A stretch of 64,000 nt of DNA, taken from the NCBI RefSeq assembly GCF_040412425.1, contig NC_089795.1:75998663-76062662 (forward strand), read 5' to 3'. The position numbers and the translations under genes are program-made. This DNA comes from Macrobrachium rosenbergii (taxonomy: Eukaryota; Arthropoda; Malacostraca; Decapoda; Palaemonidae). How positions within the stretch are numbered: the stretch's first letter is position 1; every line of letters starts with the position of its first letter. The notes beneath the pieces are model-generated. The model searched no databases and was not told the DNA's origin. It saw only the letters and a list, made by a program, of their open reading frames with translations. This document shows positions 11,091-25,378 of this stretch, one piece after another.

Positions 11091-14000
11091 CCACAGTGCA
11101 AATGGTTAAATGTGATACTGTCGAATGAAGCAACCGATGATGTTTATTCCATACTTTATATCTTCTGTTTAATAAAAAATTAAAGCTCACTGATGGGTCC
11201 AAAGGTCAAACTATATTGTATGTTGTAGGTACATGGACTAGGACATTTAGTTTTCTGAGAAGTCTAGAAGTACTTTGGCTTATGACATTTATCAATGATA
11301 CTAATTTTTCATAATTAAATGTTCATTTTCATACTGATAGGCTTGTTACTTTGTTATAGTGCTGGATTAATAGCATGAGATCTTGGTAGATGTTTTCTGT
11401 CCTTTTTGGCTGCGTAAATTTAGAGTAGCAGTGGTACATCAAAATTATTATAGACCATCCATGGTAAGAAGAGCAAATAAAGATGTAAAACAGCTATCTG
11501 TTAGTTTCCACCCCATTTTACCTTTATAACGTTTCTGTTCCATTGTTTTTTATATTAGATTAGATATTTGTTAATGTAGTTTTAAGTCTAAACAAGAAAC
11601 AACCATATATCATTAATAGTTACTATGTAACACAATGACTAGTAGGAGAAAAAACAGTTTGCCTATTGAAGGACTGCTTGACTACTTTTTAATGGATGCG
11701 ATACTTGGAGAGACCGAGCAACTGGGGCAGAACCGAAAAGGGGTATGTGCCCCTTAAGGCTTCCCGTGAAATCGCCACTGCCAGTCAGTGTCGGAGGAAT
11801 ATAGAGCGGGGTTACCAGATTACTTTCGTTACCCTTTTAATACATGGCGTTAAAAATAGAAAACGTAACCAAAACACCCACTCATTTGAAAAGAAGAAAA
11901 CGATATGCAGATAAACTGCAAAAGTTTTCTTATTACTATCTTTATGTTAAGGGATGTACAAAATATGAGCTAAATTATTTGGTGTTCTTTACGCTTTTTT
12001 AAATGCAAATGTTTTAAAATGCAAATATATACCGTTTATCCTGTTCCTCGATTAAGGAACTCTTTAAATAATCATTTAAAATTATTTATATTTTGTTTTG
12101 CTGATGTCCTGGAATATGCGTGATAAAACATTCGTTACTTTTTATATCGATAATGATTCCACAGAAGATTAACGAATAAGATTTTGTTGTTCTTAAAGAA
12201 CCAAGTTTATTACAAAAACATTTTGAAAATATTTATAAAAACTGAGAATCCGTAATTAGGACCCCTGTTCATAGTAATACCAGCACTAATCCCATGATTA
12301 GGCCTAGTCATCAGCGGGGGATCTGGAATGGTGTAGTATTAGAAATTCAGCACAAAACTGCAGGTACTTCACTGCAGGTTTAATGGTTAAACGCGTTATT
12401 TTGTTCTATTTTTTATCTTTTTACCGCATCCCTCCAATCTTGGGCACTGGATCCGTATGATTTTGGTGATGTGGAACAAATGTTTTTACAGAGAAAGCCA
12501 CCTTGTAAGATACTTCATGAGTTTAATGGTTAAATAACCCTTTTTTAAACTGGATCAGTTTTGGGTGATGTGGAACAATTTAAGCACCTTGTGTCGAAAC
12601 CCACTGGGGTTTTGCTGATCTTGGCAGTAGAATCATATATGCAAGCGTTCATTTTAAACAAAGAAAATATCCAACTTTCAAAATGGCGACTGCGTCCGCC
12701 TGAGAATTTTTAAAGACAGTGCCATTAATTATCTTCATACTTATCACAATGTGAAATATGTGGCAAGTGTCAATGATCAGATAATAGTTAATTTTTTCAA
12801 CTTTTGTAAATAAATAGTGCCCAATATAGGCTTATTTGAAGATTATTGGGTTGGATGGTTGCCTTACTTGATTTTCAATCTCAAATTCTGCGCCATATCT
12901 AGAGGGGTGGTATTCAGAATCATGAGGATTTTATAAAAGCAAATTTTAAACTAGAGTATGTTTGGTTCAAGACTGGTGCTACTCATACGTTAAACCAGTT
13001 TTCTACTTATTTTACAAAGCAATAATTCCGTTTGTAATAAAGTCATCGCGTTAAGTCGTTTATCTCAGAACGTGATAATGAGATAATTGTAAAAATAGCG
13101 TTATTTACAAATTTACCTGGATTCACGTCGCACGAAATTAGAAGACAGTTATGCAGAACTGGCTGCCAAACCCTTCAAAATGTAAGAAAATAAGGAGAAA
13201 AATGTGTAAGTTATAAGTTTTTGTAGAAAACTGGAGAGAGGTTTCTGCATTCTGCACCTAAGTTGAGAAGATCATGTAAGAATGCGCATAGCAGATCGGA
13301 AAATATTGAATGACAGACTCTTGAGATATGAATCTACCCCCTGGGCTTGCTGCCTCTTGCTGATGCGCTGTGTAAGAAAAGTGTCAGTGGAAAACGGGAT
13401 CGTAAGTGGATTTTCATGCATAGCAATAATTCTTTGGTATCTCTTTTGGGTGGTAATTGTCCAAGGGACGAAGAGTACATGAGGATTGCTGTTCAGGGTG
13501 CCAGTATTTCAGAGGCAAGGGGTACTTTCCTGCGGGGTATATGTCAGGAGTAAATGTCCAATGGTATTTGTCCCATGTTAAGCACCTGGGGGACTGAGAG
13601 TGGGTTTGAGCCACTTCGACGGTTAAAGAGAGACTACGACAGATGGGTTGGGTAAAAGGAAAATTTGGGTTGTTTAAAGTGAAGTACGTATTAAAATCGG
13701 AACGCGGGGAGAGATAGCAAAAAAAGAATCTTATCTTTGTCCCTGAAAATGAACTCATAGGAAAGTTAGGAGTCGAAATATTTTAGCCACGAATTTTGTT
13801 TCTTGACTACAAATGTAATTCAACGTAGAAGTATGTCAAGTGGTTTACTGGCGTTAATAAATACCCCTTGTGCACAGGCTCAACAGACACTCCAATAGCT
13901 TATAGACTGCATGATAGTTGACAATGATATAAGGATTGGTTTTGAATAGCTGACAAAGATGTTCGGACTAGCTTTTCCAATATACGTAATTGTCCTTGTA

Positions 14001-14345
14001 TATATATATTTCTCCAGTTGTCGATTCATCTTTTTATTTGGCGCTTGCTTACTAATATTTCCTCGATATCTTTTTCGTTTTCACACAAAGATATTCCATT
14101 CGTATGAAGCTTGCTTTGCAAACCAACGACCGTCCTTTTAAACTTTTTCTTTCATTATTCGGGGGTCAGAGTGGTGTGAAACCGACTGCATATTTACTAT
14201 TGTCAGAAAGCCCACTGGTTGATCAATATGTAGCCGACTTTTTTCTTGAATGCGTTGAACGAAAAAAAAAATTATATGGATAGAAGCAATATATCGAACA
14301 TTTGAAGTAAAGCATTTTGTTTTATCGGATATTTCTCACGATATC
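11091..14345. other. Unassigned AT-rich DNA
   Basis: About 3.2 kb with no recognised gene. Frames at 11696-11914, 13282-13553 (plus) and 13414-13758 (minus) lack recognisable domains. The pair of overlapping plus frames near 13.3-13.55 kb is in a locally GC-richer patch but shows no family signature. Between 12.36 and 12.59 kb short phrases recur loosely (GTTTAATGGTTAAA, GGTGATGTGGAACAA), perhaps a decayed duplication. Confidence 0.45.
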
Positions 14346-14376
14346 ATATATATATATATTATATATATATATATAT

Positions 14377-14415
<39 letters not shown>

Positions 14416-14421
14416 GTTGTG

Positions 14422-14478
<57 letters not shown>

Positions 14479-14481
14479 CAG

Positions 14482-14528
<47 letters not shown>

Positions 14529-14559
14529 TCTATATATATGTATGTGTGTGTGTAATGTA

Positions 14560-14622
<63 letters not shown>
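14346..14622. repeat. Long compound (TA)n microsatellite
   Basis: About 280 bp of TA repeats broken by short TG/CA and TTGTGTAA interruptions. Overlapping Tyr/Ile-rich frames on both strands are artefacts of this tract. Confidence 0.97.
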
Positions 14623-14762
14623 GGGTTTACATACATGTATAATTAACAATGGTTTCAAGCATCTTACTGTACTACTTTTTATTTCACAATTTTTTCCTAT
14701 GGATTGAGAGGTCGTTAAACTTATTCAGTAAGCAATAATGCTTAAAAGCTGCCGTTTAATCA

Positions 14763-14764
<2 letters not shown>

Positions 14765-14827
<63 letters not shown>
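14765..14827. repeat. (CT)n microsatellite
   Basis: Perfect CT run of 63 bp, about 140 bp after the TA tract. Confidence 0.97.
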
Positions 14828-14831
<4 letters not shown>

Positions 14832-15903
14832 GCAGTTATTACTGACGCACATAGAATGTACATTGCTGCTTACAGATTGTCGTCAAAGCACATCTAGAGC
14901 TCATTAAATTTCCTATTCTGCAATTTACGATTATTGAGATTTAAACTTAAACCAGAAATGAAGGTTTCCAAAATAAACCGCCGGTAATGTTCCTTTAATC
15001 TGGCAACTAACACTCACTTAAGCGTTTCCATTTCATCAGAGGGCGTCTCCATTACGGAGGCTGCTGCCATCTATCGGCCAAGTAAGGAACGACTGTTGGT
15101 TTGTCGAGGCCTCAGCAGATGGAAGCACATACTTTGTTTCGTTTCTAGATACTTTTTTTTCGTATCTCTGAACCAGATTGTTTTAATTTGCGGGTAACTC
15201 GATGAAAATATTGTTATTTGCTTTATTTTTACAACTTATTTATTTCTCTTTTGTTGAATTTTGAGACATTACTACGGAAATAAAGCTACTAATTCTAGCG
15301 ATGTATTCACAGATTTTTAAAATAGGTTCAGTTTCCATTTTCAAGCTGACCATATTTTTCTGTATATGACCAGTGTCACTCATCCCTGTATAACTTTGTT
15401 ATGTTATGTGTTGAGAAAATTCTGAGATGGATTTCATGTTCAAAGACATTTTATTTGAGAAATTCATATTTTAATATCAGAAGTCGTTGCTCAGACACAT
15501 ACACACACACTCATTGAATCAACTTGCGACACCACTAAGTATAGGTTTCTTGAATTGTCAGGCAAATATTTCGAAATATTTTAAGTGGTTAACGAAGAGC
15601 ATTACCACTGTAACTAGCTGCAAGAGAGATAAACTGAATCAAAAGGAAGAAAGAAGAAAGAGGTGCTGAAATACAAATTGGGCAAACGAAGGTGCGACAC
15701 TTTAGACCTTCTTCCGGAGAAAAATAAAAAGTAAAAAACTAGTTTTCCCAGTCACATATTGTTGCACTCTTTTTTTAATTTTTTCCAATATATATACAAG
15801 GTGAAACCCTCAGAATCTGAAAATCTGGAACAATTAAAAGTACTTCAGATTTGCGATCTTCATACCGGTTGTTTGGCTCATTTAATGAAGTACTTTTGCC
15901 CTT
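14828..15903. other. Unassigned DNA
   Basis: No gene recognised. A GC-richer patch at about 15040-15125 (CATCAGAGGGCGTCTCC, then GGCCTCAGCAGATGG) stands out from the AT-rich surroundings, but I cannot assign it. The short frame at 15487-15669 has no recognised domain. Confidence 0.45.
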
Positions 15904-16278
15904 TTTAGTTTTCTGTACAAGAAAACCATTGTGCCGGCTTTGTCCGTCCGTCCGCACTTTATTCTGTCCGCACTTTTTTCTGTCTGCACTTTTTCTGTCA
16001 GCCCTCAGATCTTGAAAACTACTGGGGCTAGAGGGCTGCAAATTGTTACGTTGGTCATCCACCCTTTAATCATCAAACATACCAAATAGCATTCCTCTAG
16101 CCTTAGTAGTTTTTATTTTATTTAAGGTTAAATTTAGACATAATTTTGCTTCTGGCAACGATATAGGATAGGCCACCACCGGGCCGTGGTTAAAGTTTGA
16201 TGGGCCGCGGCTCATACAGCATTATAGCGAGACCACCGAAAGATAGATCTATTTTCGGTGGACTTGATTATACGCTGT
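15904..16278 (-). repeat. HRF interspersed repeat, copy 2 (end-truncated)
   Basis: Minus-orientation copy that starts with AGTTTTCTGTACAAGAAAAC and GCCGGCTTTGTCCGTCCGTC. The CTGTCCGCACTTT phrase is expanded to three near-copies here. The large ACTACTG-GGGCTAGAGGG hairpin and the ACCGAAAGATAG/CTATTTTCGGTGG hairpin follow. Homology stops after ATTATACGCTGT, so the GCGCCGAAG end is lost. A small minus-strand frame at 15775-16062 crosses it and is not a gene. Confidence 0.88.
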
Positions 16279-16749
16279 CATTAATTTGGTTACAGGGTGG
16301 GGTAAGGCGAGGGTATTATAATGCGGTATTTGGTATCGACTGATTTCAAAATTCTTGGTCTGTATATAAACACCGATAACGTCCTTTTTGAAAAACGATT
16401 TGAGGTTGACATCTGCATTTTGTCGTAAGAGCGCGTGACACTGAAAATTCGGTCACGATCACTAACCTTATGGTCACCCAGCAAGGTCAGCTGAGATGTT
16501 GGGCCTGAAATCTCTTTTAAGTTTATGGAAGCAAAGAAAGATATGGGCATCCTCCCTGGATTTCTGTTGCAGTTTATGGGACTTCATTAAATTTGACAAG
16601 TTGTTAGAGATTACCATGATTACACTAATCATGCTCAAAATGCACGCTCTGTTTTCATTTTATATATTATCGAAAGTCAAAATGACTGAACCTACCAATA
16701 TATGAGCAACTGGTTTGAAGAGCAGAAGGATAAACACCTTGTAAGATGT
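16279..16749. other. Unassigned DNA
   Basis: No gene recognised. Two short opposing frames (16290-16550 minus, 16496-16705 plus) without domains. Confidence 0.45.
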
Positions 16750-17196
16750 ATAGACTGTGCTTCAGAGCACCTAGCATGGTTGCCACTGATATGCAACCTA
16801 TATGTGTGGCAAAGTGAAGGATGTTTAGCATTACAGCTATTGAACATAAAGACTTAATAAAGATTCTTTATAAAATTTGTGGAAACTATTTACAAGCAAG
16901 CACTTAAACTTCTTAAAAGGGTACCTTACATGTTTAAGGTTGAAAGGTTTGGATTCCGTTTTGGATGGTAATGATCTCGAAATAGATTTAGGTCAATTTC
17001 GAGATCATTGTATTTCAACAACAGAAACATGTGCCGGTACCCTTTTAAAGATTTAAGTAACTTGCTGTAAATAATTTCCACAAACTATAAGAATCTCTAT
17101 ATAATCTTTATGTTTTTGTAATGCTAAACATCCCTTCATTTGCCCTCACATCCGTCAAATATCAGTGGCAACCATTCACTCTGAAGTACAGTCTAT
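16750..17196. repeat. 447-bp long inverted repeat (fold-back element)
   Basis: Almost the whole segment is an imperfect palindrome. The left arm 16750-16983 pairs with the right arm 16996-17196. Matching blocks include TAGACTGTGCTTCAGAG, GGTTGCCACTGATAT, GGATGTTTAGCATTACA, AACATAAAGA, TTTGTGGAAA..ATTTACA, TTAAAAGGGTACC and, at the centre, AATGATCTCGAAAT (16970-16983) against ATTTCGAGATCATT (16996-17009) with a 12-nt loop. The left arm is longer by a roughly 25-bp segment near 16945-16966. I see no transposase and no clear flanking duplication. It could be a fold-back/MITE-type element or an inverted duplication. Confidence 0.88.
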
Positions 17197-17964
17197 GACT
17201 GACCTTTATTGCCAAAATGGCTGAGGTCAGTAGCCTGCCCCGCTATCTAGAGAAAGTTGCAGGTCAGCTGGACAGTGAACGAAACTAAATGTTGAAAAAA
17301 AAATTCACGGTGAAAAAACAGATAAAGTGGATAAATGAGACCGTTTATCATTGCTGGAATGAAAACTAACACGTTCAAGATAAAAGTAGAGGTCTACAAA
17401 TTGAAGCAGAAATGCTGTCCAAACAAAATGGTAACTTTCAATATTATGTCAGCGTAAAGGAACTCAGGACAAAGAGGACATCAAATTCACGAGATCGTGA
17501 GAGTCCATTTTTTTAATGAAAATATTAATCTACTGGATAGCCAGTTACGACTTTGCGTGGTGAGAAGGACACATCATTCCACGATCTTAGGAAGGTCGAG
17601 ATACAGACTGAAAATCGACAGACCATAAACAAAAGATTACGAGAGCGGTTAGTTAGAGACTCCGTCGAGATGGCTCGAGGATGTGGCAGCCCGCCTAATG
17701 AAGATAGACAATGGATTACTTGGAGGCAGAGCCAAATTAATGGGCATTGATTAAAAGGAATGGCGCTCCTCTGTCATTGTTGATATTGAGAAATGATGGG
17801 GCTATTTTGATCAAGGGAATTCGTTATTACTTGAATGTCTCATTACTGCGCTGAATGGTTGACTTTGCAACCGAGCCATTCAGTCACCTCGCCTTTATTG
17901 CTTGTATGTCACCAGGACATACGAGAGCTAATATAACCTTGTTTTAATTAACTGCAAGAAGTAA
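17197..17964. other. Unassigned DNA
   Basis: A 65-residue plus-strand frame at 17553-17750 is charged (R/E-rich) and not recognised. No other feature. Confidence 0.45.
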
Positions 17965-18360
17965 CAAGTAAAAAGTGCGCTGAAGTTTCTTAGGCGCAAT
18001 CATGTTTTCTGTATAGCCACTACAGCATATAATCAAGCCACCGAAAATAGGTCTATCTTTCGGTGGTCACGGTATAATGCTGTATGAGTCGCGGCCCATG
18101 AAACTTTAACCACGGCCTGGTGATGGCCTGGTCTATGTCGTTGCCAGACTCACGATTATGGCTAACTTTAACCTTAAATAAAATAAAAACTGCTGAGGCT
18201 AGAGGACTGCAATTTGGTATGTTTGATGATTGGAGGGTGGATGATCAACATACCAATTTGCAGCCATCTAGCCTAAGTAGTTTTTAAGATCAGAGGGCGG
18301 ACAGAAGTGCAGGCGGACAGACAAAGCCGGCACAACAGTTTTCTTTTCAGAAAACTAAAA
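17965..18360 (+). repeat. HRF interspersed repeat, copy 3 (near full length)
   Basis: The most complete copy, used here to define the family layout. (1) A decayed GCGCTGAAG/CTTAGGCGC hairpin. (2) A CCACCGAAAATAGG / CTATCTTTCGGTGG hairpin near 18037-18066. (3) The CATGAAACTTTAACCACGGCC, GGTGATGGCC and ATTATGGCTAACTTTAACC segments. (4) A long hairpin at about 18183-18286 with arms of about 45 nt (AAAACTGCTGAGGCTAGAGG paired with a TCTAGCCTAAGTAGTTTT side). (5) The CGGACAGAC..AAGCCGGCACAA segment. (6) A terminal AGTTTTCTTTTCAGAAAACT hairpin. No protein is encoded. Confidence 0.92.
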
Positions 18361-20329
<1,969 letters not shown>

Positions 20330-20410
20330 CATTTTTATGAAGAGCAGTCTATCTATGGAAGCTTTTAACGAAAATTCACTTGGTCTTTTGTCTTATTTCA
20401 TAAATGAGTA

Positions 20411-20422
20411 TAAATAATAATA

Positions 20423-20495
<73 letters not shown>
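20411..20495. repeat. (TAA)n microsatellite
   Basis: About 85 bp of ATA/TAA trinucleotides. Unlike the TAA arrays at 45.5 and 59.7 kb, I see no LINE 3' end next to it. Confidence 0.95.
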
Positions 20496-21360
20496 TAACA
20501 AACAAGTAAATGAATAAGACATATAGGTTAGGAGCTTCTAATAATAATGATACGAACACTGGAACACGATAAAGAGGTCAGGCCCCGAGAGAGGTAAGAA
20601 GAACATCAATGTAATACAGCCGAAACTCATTACTGATGAATTTATTCTTAGATAATAACGGCTGCAAGTATAATGGTAATGCTGAAAAAAATAATGGCAA
20701 CCATAACAGTAAGTTTCTAGTTGGGCAACTTTGAAAGGCACCAAATGAGAAAAACAATATTAGTGGGTAGCGCACTACAATCAGATGGATGGGAAATCCA
20801 TAGTATTTATGAGAATAAAAAAGAAGAGAGAGAGAGAGAGAGAGAGAGGCAACATGCAATATTGTACCATTAATCATTGCATTATGATTAAGGCGGTCTA
20901 AACTAGGCAGTCAATCATTGTTAAAGACATTAATGCTGACAGCATCCTTCAATTATGAGCTTGTCCCGGGTCTCATCTAAGATACCTTAAGGTCTCTTCA
21001 CTTATATTAGCTCGCACGAGGTTCTTTATAACTTACTCATTTAGGTTTAGTTTCGGTCTGGTAGAATTTATGTCTTTAATATTTGCGGGAAATAACACGC
21101 ATCTCGCCGAAGAAGTTATTAGTACGACCTTCGATCTGTTTATTTTGGAAAAGTCCAGTAAGTTGTTTCCCTTTATAACTGCGCCTACGGCTGTGTAAGG
21201 GCGTATCTGCTGACTTTTCTCTTTGAGGTTTCTGGAACTTTGAGATTGAAATATTTTCCGCGGATACCTTCAGTTTTGACGAAAGTTTGTCTCTCTCAGT
21301 CTTCTCAATGTGTCAGGTATATCAGTGATAATCTTTACCCTGGTGGAAGAAAATGCATAT
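20496..21360. other. Unassigned DNA
   Basis: Holds a short GA run (about 20826-20848) and no recognised gene. Minus-strand frames at 20538-20877 are low-complexity. Confidence 0.45.
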
Positions 21361-21375
21361 ACATATATATGTATG

Positions 21376-21473
<98 letters not shown>

Positions 21474-21500
21474 CACACACACACACACACATACACACAT
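21361..21500. repeat. (TA)n-(AC)n compound microsatellite
   Basis: TA run to about 21467, then ACAC to 21500. Confidence 0.96.
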
Positions 21501-21811
21501 TCCATTTATAAGTGTAACATCTTATTAAACCATTCATCAGTTTTATGAAAGAACATATATAAAGACATATGCATGTTCACTATTACTTTAAGCCATCTTG
21601 AAGAACATAAACAAGATTTAGAATGCATAAACTAACGATCAGTAAACATATCCACAGCAAATAAATTAGTCAGCGAGTATGAAGTGCCAATATATAATAC
21701 TTCTGAGTTTGATCTTATGTTGTCAAACGTGACAATAGTCGTATGAGCTTACATTATACGTTTTAATAAATACATAACGTTAAAAATTATATGTAACAAT
21801 GATATAAAAAG
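21501..21811. other. Unassigned DNA
   Basis: AT-rich spacer between the microsatellite and HRF copy 4. Nothing recognised. Confidence 0.5.
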
Positions 21812-22211
21812 GAAAAAATGTGCCGAAGTTTCTTCTGCGTAATCGAGTTTTCTGTACAGCGTATGATCAAGGCCATCGAAAATAGATTTATCTTTCGGTG
21901 GTCTCGGTATAATGTTGTATGAGCCACGCCCCATGAAAATTTAACCACGGCCCGGTGGTGGCCTATCCTATATTATTGCCAGAAGCACGATTATGGCTAA
22001 CTTTAACTTTAAATAAAATAAAAACTACTGAGGGTAGAGGGCTGCAATTTTTTATGTTTGATGATTGGAGGGTGGATGATCAACATACCAATTTGCAGCC
22101 CTCTAGCCTCAATAGTTTTTAAGATCTGAAGGCGGACAGAAATAAGTGTGGACAGATTAAAGTGCGGACGGACAAACAAAGCCGGCACAATAGTTTTACA
22201 TAAAACTAAAA
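21812..22211 (+). repeat. HRF interspersed repeat, copy 4
   Basis: Same order as copy 3: GTGCCGAAGTTTCTTC, CATCGAAAATAGAT / ATCTTTCGGTGG, GGTGGTGGCC, ATTATGGCTAACTTTAAC, the ACTACTGAGGGTAGAGGG hairpin with its CCCTCTAGCCTCAATAG partner, CGGACAGA, AAGCCGGCACAATAG and AGTTTTACATAAAACT. The terminal hairpin is shortened. Orientation is the same as copy 3. Confidence 0.92.
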
Positions 22212-22513
22212 AGGGAAAAGCTCTCGGGTATGTAAATATAATCTCTTTTGCAGTAGTACTACACTACTACTTCTACTATTACTACGAATACCACTAGTAC
22301 TATCACCAGTGTATCATTATATTTATCATTGTTAGTATTGATTGTCATTATTAGTGGCATAATAGCAATTTCCGAATTTTGTTTTGCCCAGAATAATGAT
22401 GAAGATAAATTTCCTTTTCTTTCTGGATTAAACAGCCTCAGTTTACGACAGAAGATCGATGGACCGACGTGTTCCCTTTGAATCGTCCCTTTTAACGAAA
22501 TACCTTATTATTT

Positions 22514-22514
<1 letters not shown>

Positions 22515-22591
<77 letters not shown>
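22515..22591. repeat. (CT)n microsatellite
   Basis: Perfect CT run of about 77 bp. The Leu/Ser frame through it is an artefact. Confidence 0.97.
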
Positions 22592-22593
<2 letters not shown>

Positions 22594-23400
22594 GCTTTCT
22601 TTCGCTTCCCATCAGAGTGCAAAGCTTCTCCTTTCGTTAATCGTCAGGATTAATCGAACGACGATCTGACCATTCAGCCCTTTGATCATTTCTAATCTCC
22701 TTTTATGCCAGACAAAAATTAGTACTGCGCCGACAGCGAAAGGATATTGTATTTTGTCTTTTTCCCGGTTCATTTGCTCCTCCGTCACACACACGTACAC
22801 TCAACACGCACATGCACACACTCCTTTCATCGTTCGATTATTCGCTAATGATATCAAAACAAAAAATATAAATAGACAGTTGTTCATTTTTTAATTTAAG
22901 AAAAGTTGGCAGATCTTGGAACCATTTTGCACTTTGGCTCTGCTGAACATTGAGACGCTTTCACTTTTTATTATCGTGCTTTTGCCATTGACAATTACGT
23001 ATAATTTCTTTTGGGTTAGAAAACATCACAAAAACATAGAGAATATGGTTGCTACTGACTAGTCAATCAATGTTCCTTCCGGTGATATTAATATCGTAAA
23101 TAATATGCTAATTTTATGCTATTCAAGCTTGATTAATGAAAGGGCTTTTATTTTTAGGATAACTTGGGTTAATTACTCCTTTATTACTAATTAAGAACGT
23201 GACTATACTTAAGTGCAGAATGATTCCCAATTAACAGAAAACCCTCTTGAAAAAATAATACTGTTCGGTTCGTCTTACTGTTTCAGCTATATCTCATTAT
23301 TAAACCCGGAACATGAAGTTTTGCATTAGTTTTAGTTTATCCTGCAAAGTGTGTATGCAGTGATTTGTTCTTCCTTGTTTAAGGTTTACGACTGCATGAT
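22592..23400. other. Unassigned DNA
   Basis: No gene recognised. CACACACG/CATGCACACA traces occur near 22786-22820. Confidence 0.45.
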
Positions 23401-23694
23401 AAGTTAAGTATACCTTAGTTTAACTAGACCACTGAGCTGATTAACAGCTCTCCTAGGGCTGGCCCGAAGGATTAGGCTTATTTTACGTGGTTAAGAACCA
23501 GTTGGTTACCTAGCATTGGGACCTACAGCTTATTGTGGGATCCGAACCACATTATGACGAGAAATGAATTTCTATCACCAGAAATAAATTCCTCTAATTC
23601 TTCATTTGCCGGCCGGAGACTCGAAGGCGGGCCCAGCAGAGTGCTAGCCGAGAACGATATCGACCCATCCAATGAGGAACCACGACTGCATGAT
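23401..23694 (-). mobile_element. tRNA-derived SINE
   Basis: The minus strand begins near 23694 with a tRNA-like head. TTGGATGGGTCGATATCG fits a decayed A box, and about 50 nt later GCCTTCGAGTCTCC (complement of about 23615-23628) fits the RNA polymerase III B box GGTTCGANTCC. The body follows toward lower coordinates; on the plus strand it reads ATGACGAGAAATGAATTTC, GGGATCCGAACCACATTATG, GGTTAAGAACCAGTTGGTTACC and AGCTGATTAACAGCTCTCC. I recognise the whole order from memory as a common decapod SINE-type repeat. It has no coding capacity and would need LINE enzymes to move. The plus-strand 85-residue frame 23533-23790 lies mostly across it and is not a gene. Confidence 0.8.
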
Positions 23695-24462
23695 GTCCAC
23701 CCTGTAAACCATCTCTACAAAGAAACCCATTCGCCTCCCCTTCCTAAGTATAGCTCGGGACGTCTCCTTTTCATCATTTCCCTCTTGTGAAATGTCGCAC
23801 GGAAATTTCCCTTCCCTTCGGCCGTATCAAGGAGAGGAAAAGATGGCACACTTCTTTCCTATCAGTTCTTCTTCCTCTTCTTTGCCTTCTTCTTCTTCTT
23901 TGCAGAGGGCCACGAGAGGAAGAGGGGAGATTATTGTGAAGAGGATGAGCGTGCCTTACATGAAGAGGGGAACTTAAGCCTTTAACAAACATGAAGTGGC
24001 TTCCTCACTTTATGTTATGAAGCCACAATGAAATGGCCTCTTCTCTTTGTCTTTCCACTCCTTCAGGCTTTTAGATATTTCTATTTTGTTCTGCTCTGTT
24101 CCATAAATTCAGACTGCCCTAGTTAATTATTGTCATCGGGTCTCTCGTCAGCTATCCTGTTGTTTATATGTTCTTAACCTTAGTGGCACTATGGATGTAA
24201 GGGAGACGCATGAGTAGTTATACACTCCAAACTTGTAGAAACTATTCTTTGTTCAACTTGGATGGTAGTTTTCAGAGAATGAATGTGACAGGTGAAAAGT
24301 TAAGAAAATAATTCAAATAAAGATAAGCACCAAACTTATGCTTAGAAAATGTCTTCAAAATATAACTGCTTTTATTCAGGCTTAAGGCATATTTAACTTA
24401 CGTTTCTTGAGAGGCACATCCGGCTCTGCCAATATGAGCAGGTGACCATCAGTGTTTACAGA
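23695..24462. other. Unassigned DNA
   Basis: A pyrimidine-rich TTCTTCCTC stretch at about 23866-23900 produces Ser-rich frames. No gene recognised. Confidence 0.45.
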
Positions 24463-24559
24463 ATTTGCAGCCCTCTAGTTTTTAAGATCTGAGGGCGGAC
24501 AGAAAAAAGTGCGGACGGAAAGACAAAGCCGACACAATAGTTTTCTTTTACAGAAAACT
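24463..24559 (+). repeat. HRF interspersed repeat, fragment (copy 5)
   Basis: Only the 3' quarter of the family: TTTGCAGCCCTCTAG, a short deletion, TTTTTAAGATCTGAGGGCGG, ACAAAGCCGACACAATAG and the terminal AGTTTTCTTTTACAGAAAACT hairpin. This copy preserves that hairpin perfectly. Confidence 0.9.

Positions 24560-25378
<819 letters not shown>

Noticed and set aside
14322..14646. Tyr/Ile-repeat proteins on both strands (also near 20.0, 21.3, 25.1, 37.2, 46.6, 53.4, 54.0 and 56.6 kb)
   Set aside because: These are direct translations of (TA)n tracts and open in several frames at once.
23533..23790. 85-codon plus-strand frame
   Set aside because: Most of it lies in the SINE body and tRNA-like head read in antisense.
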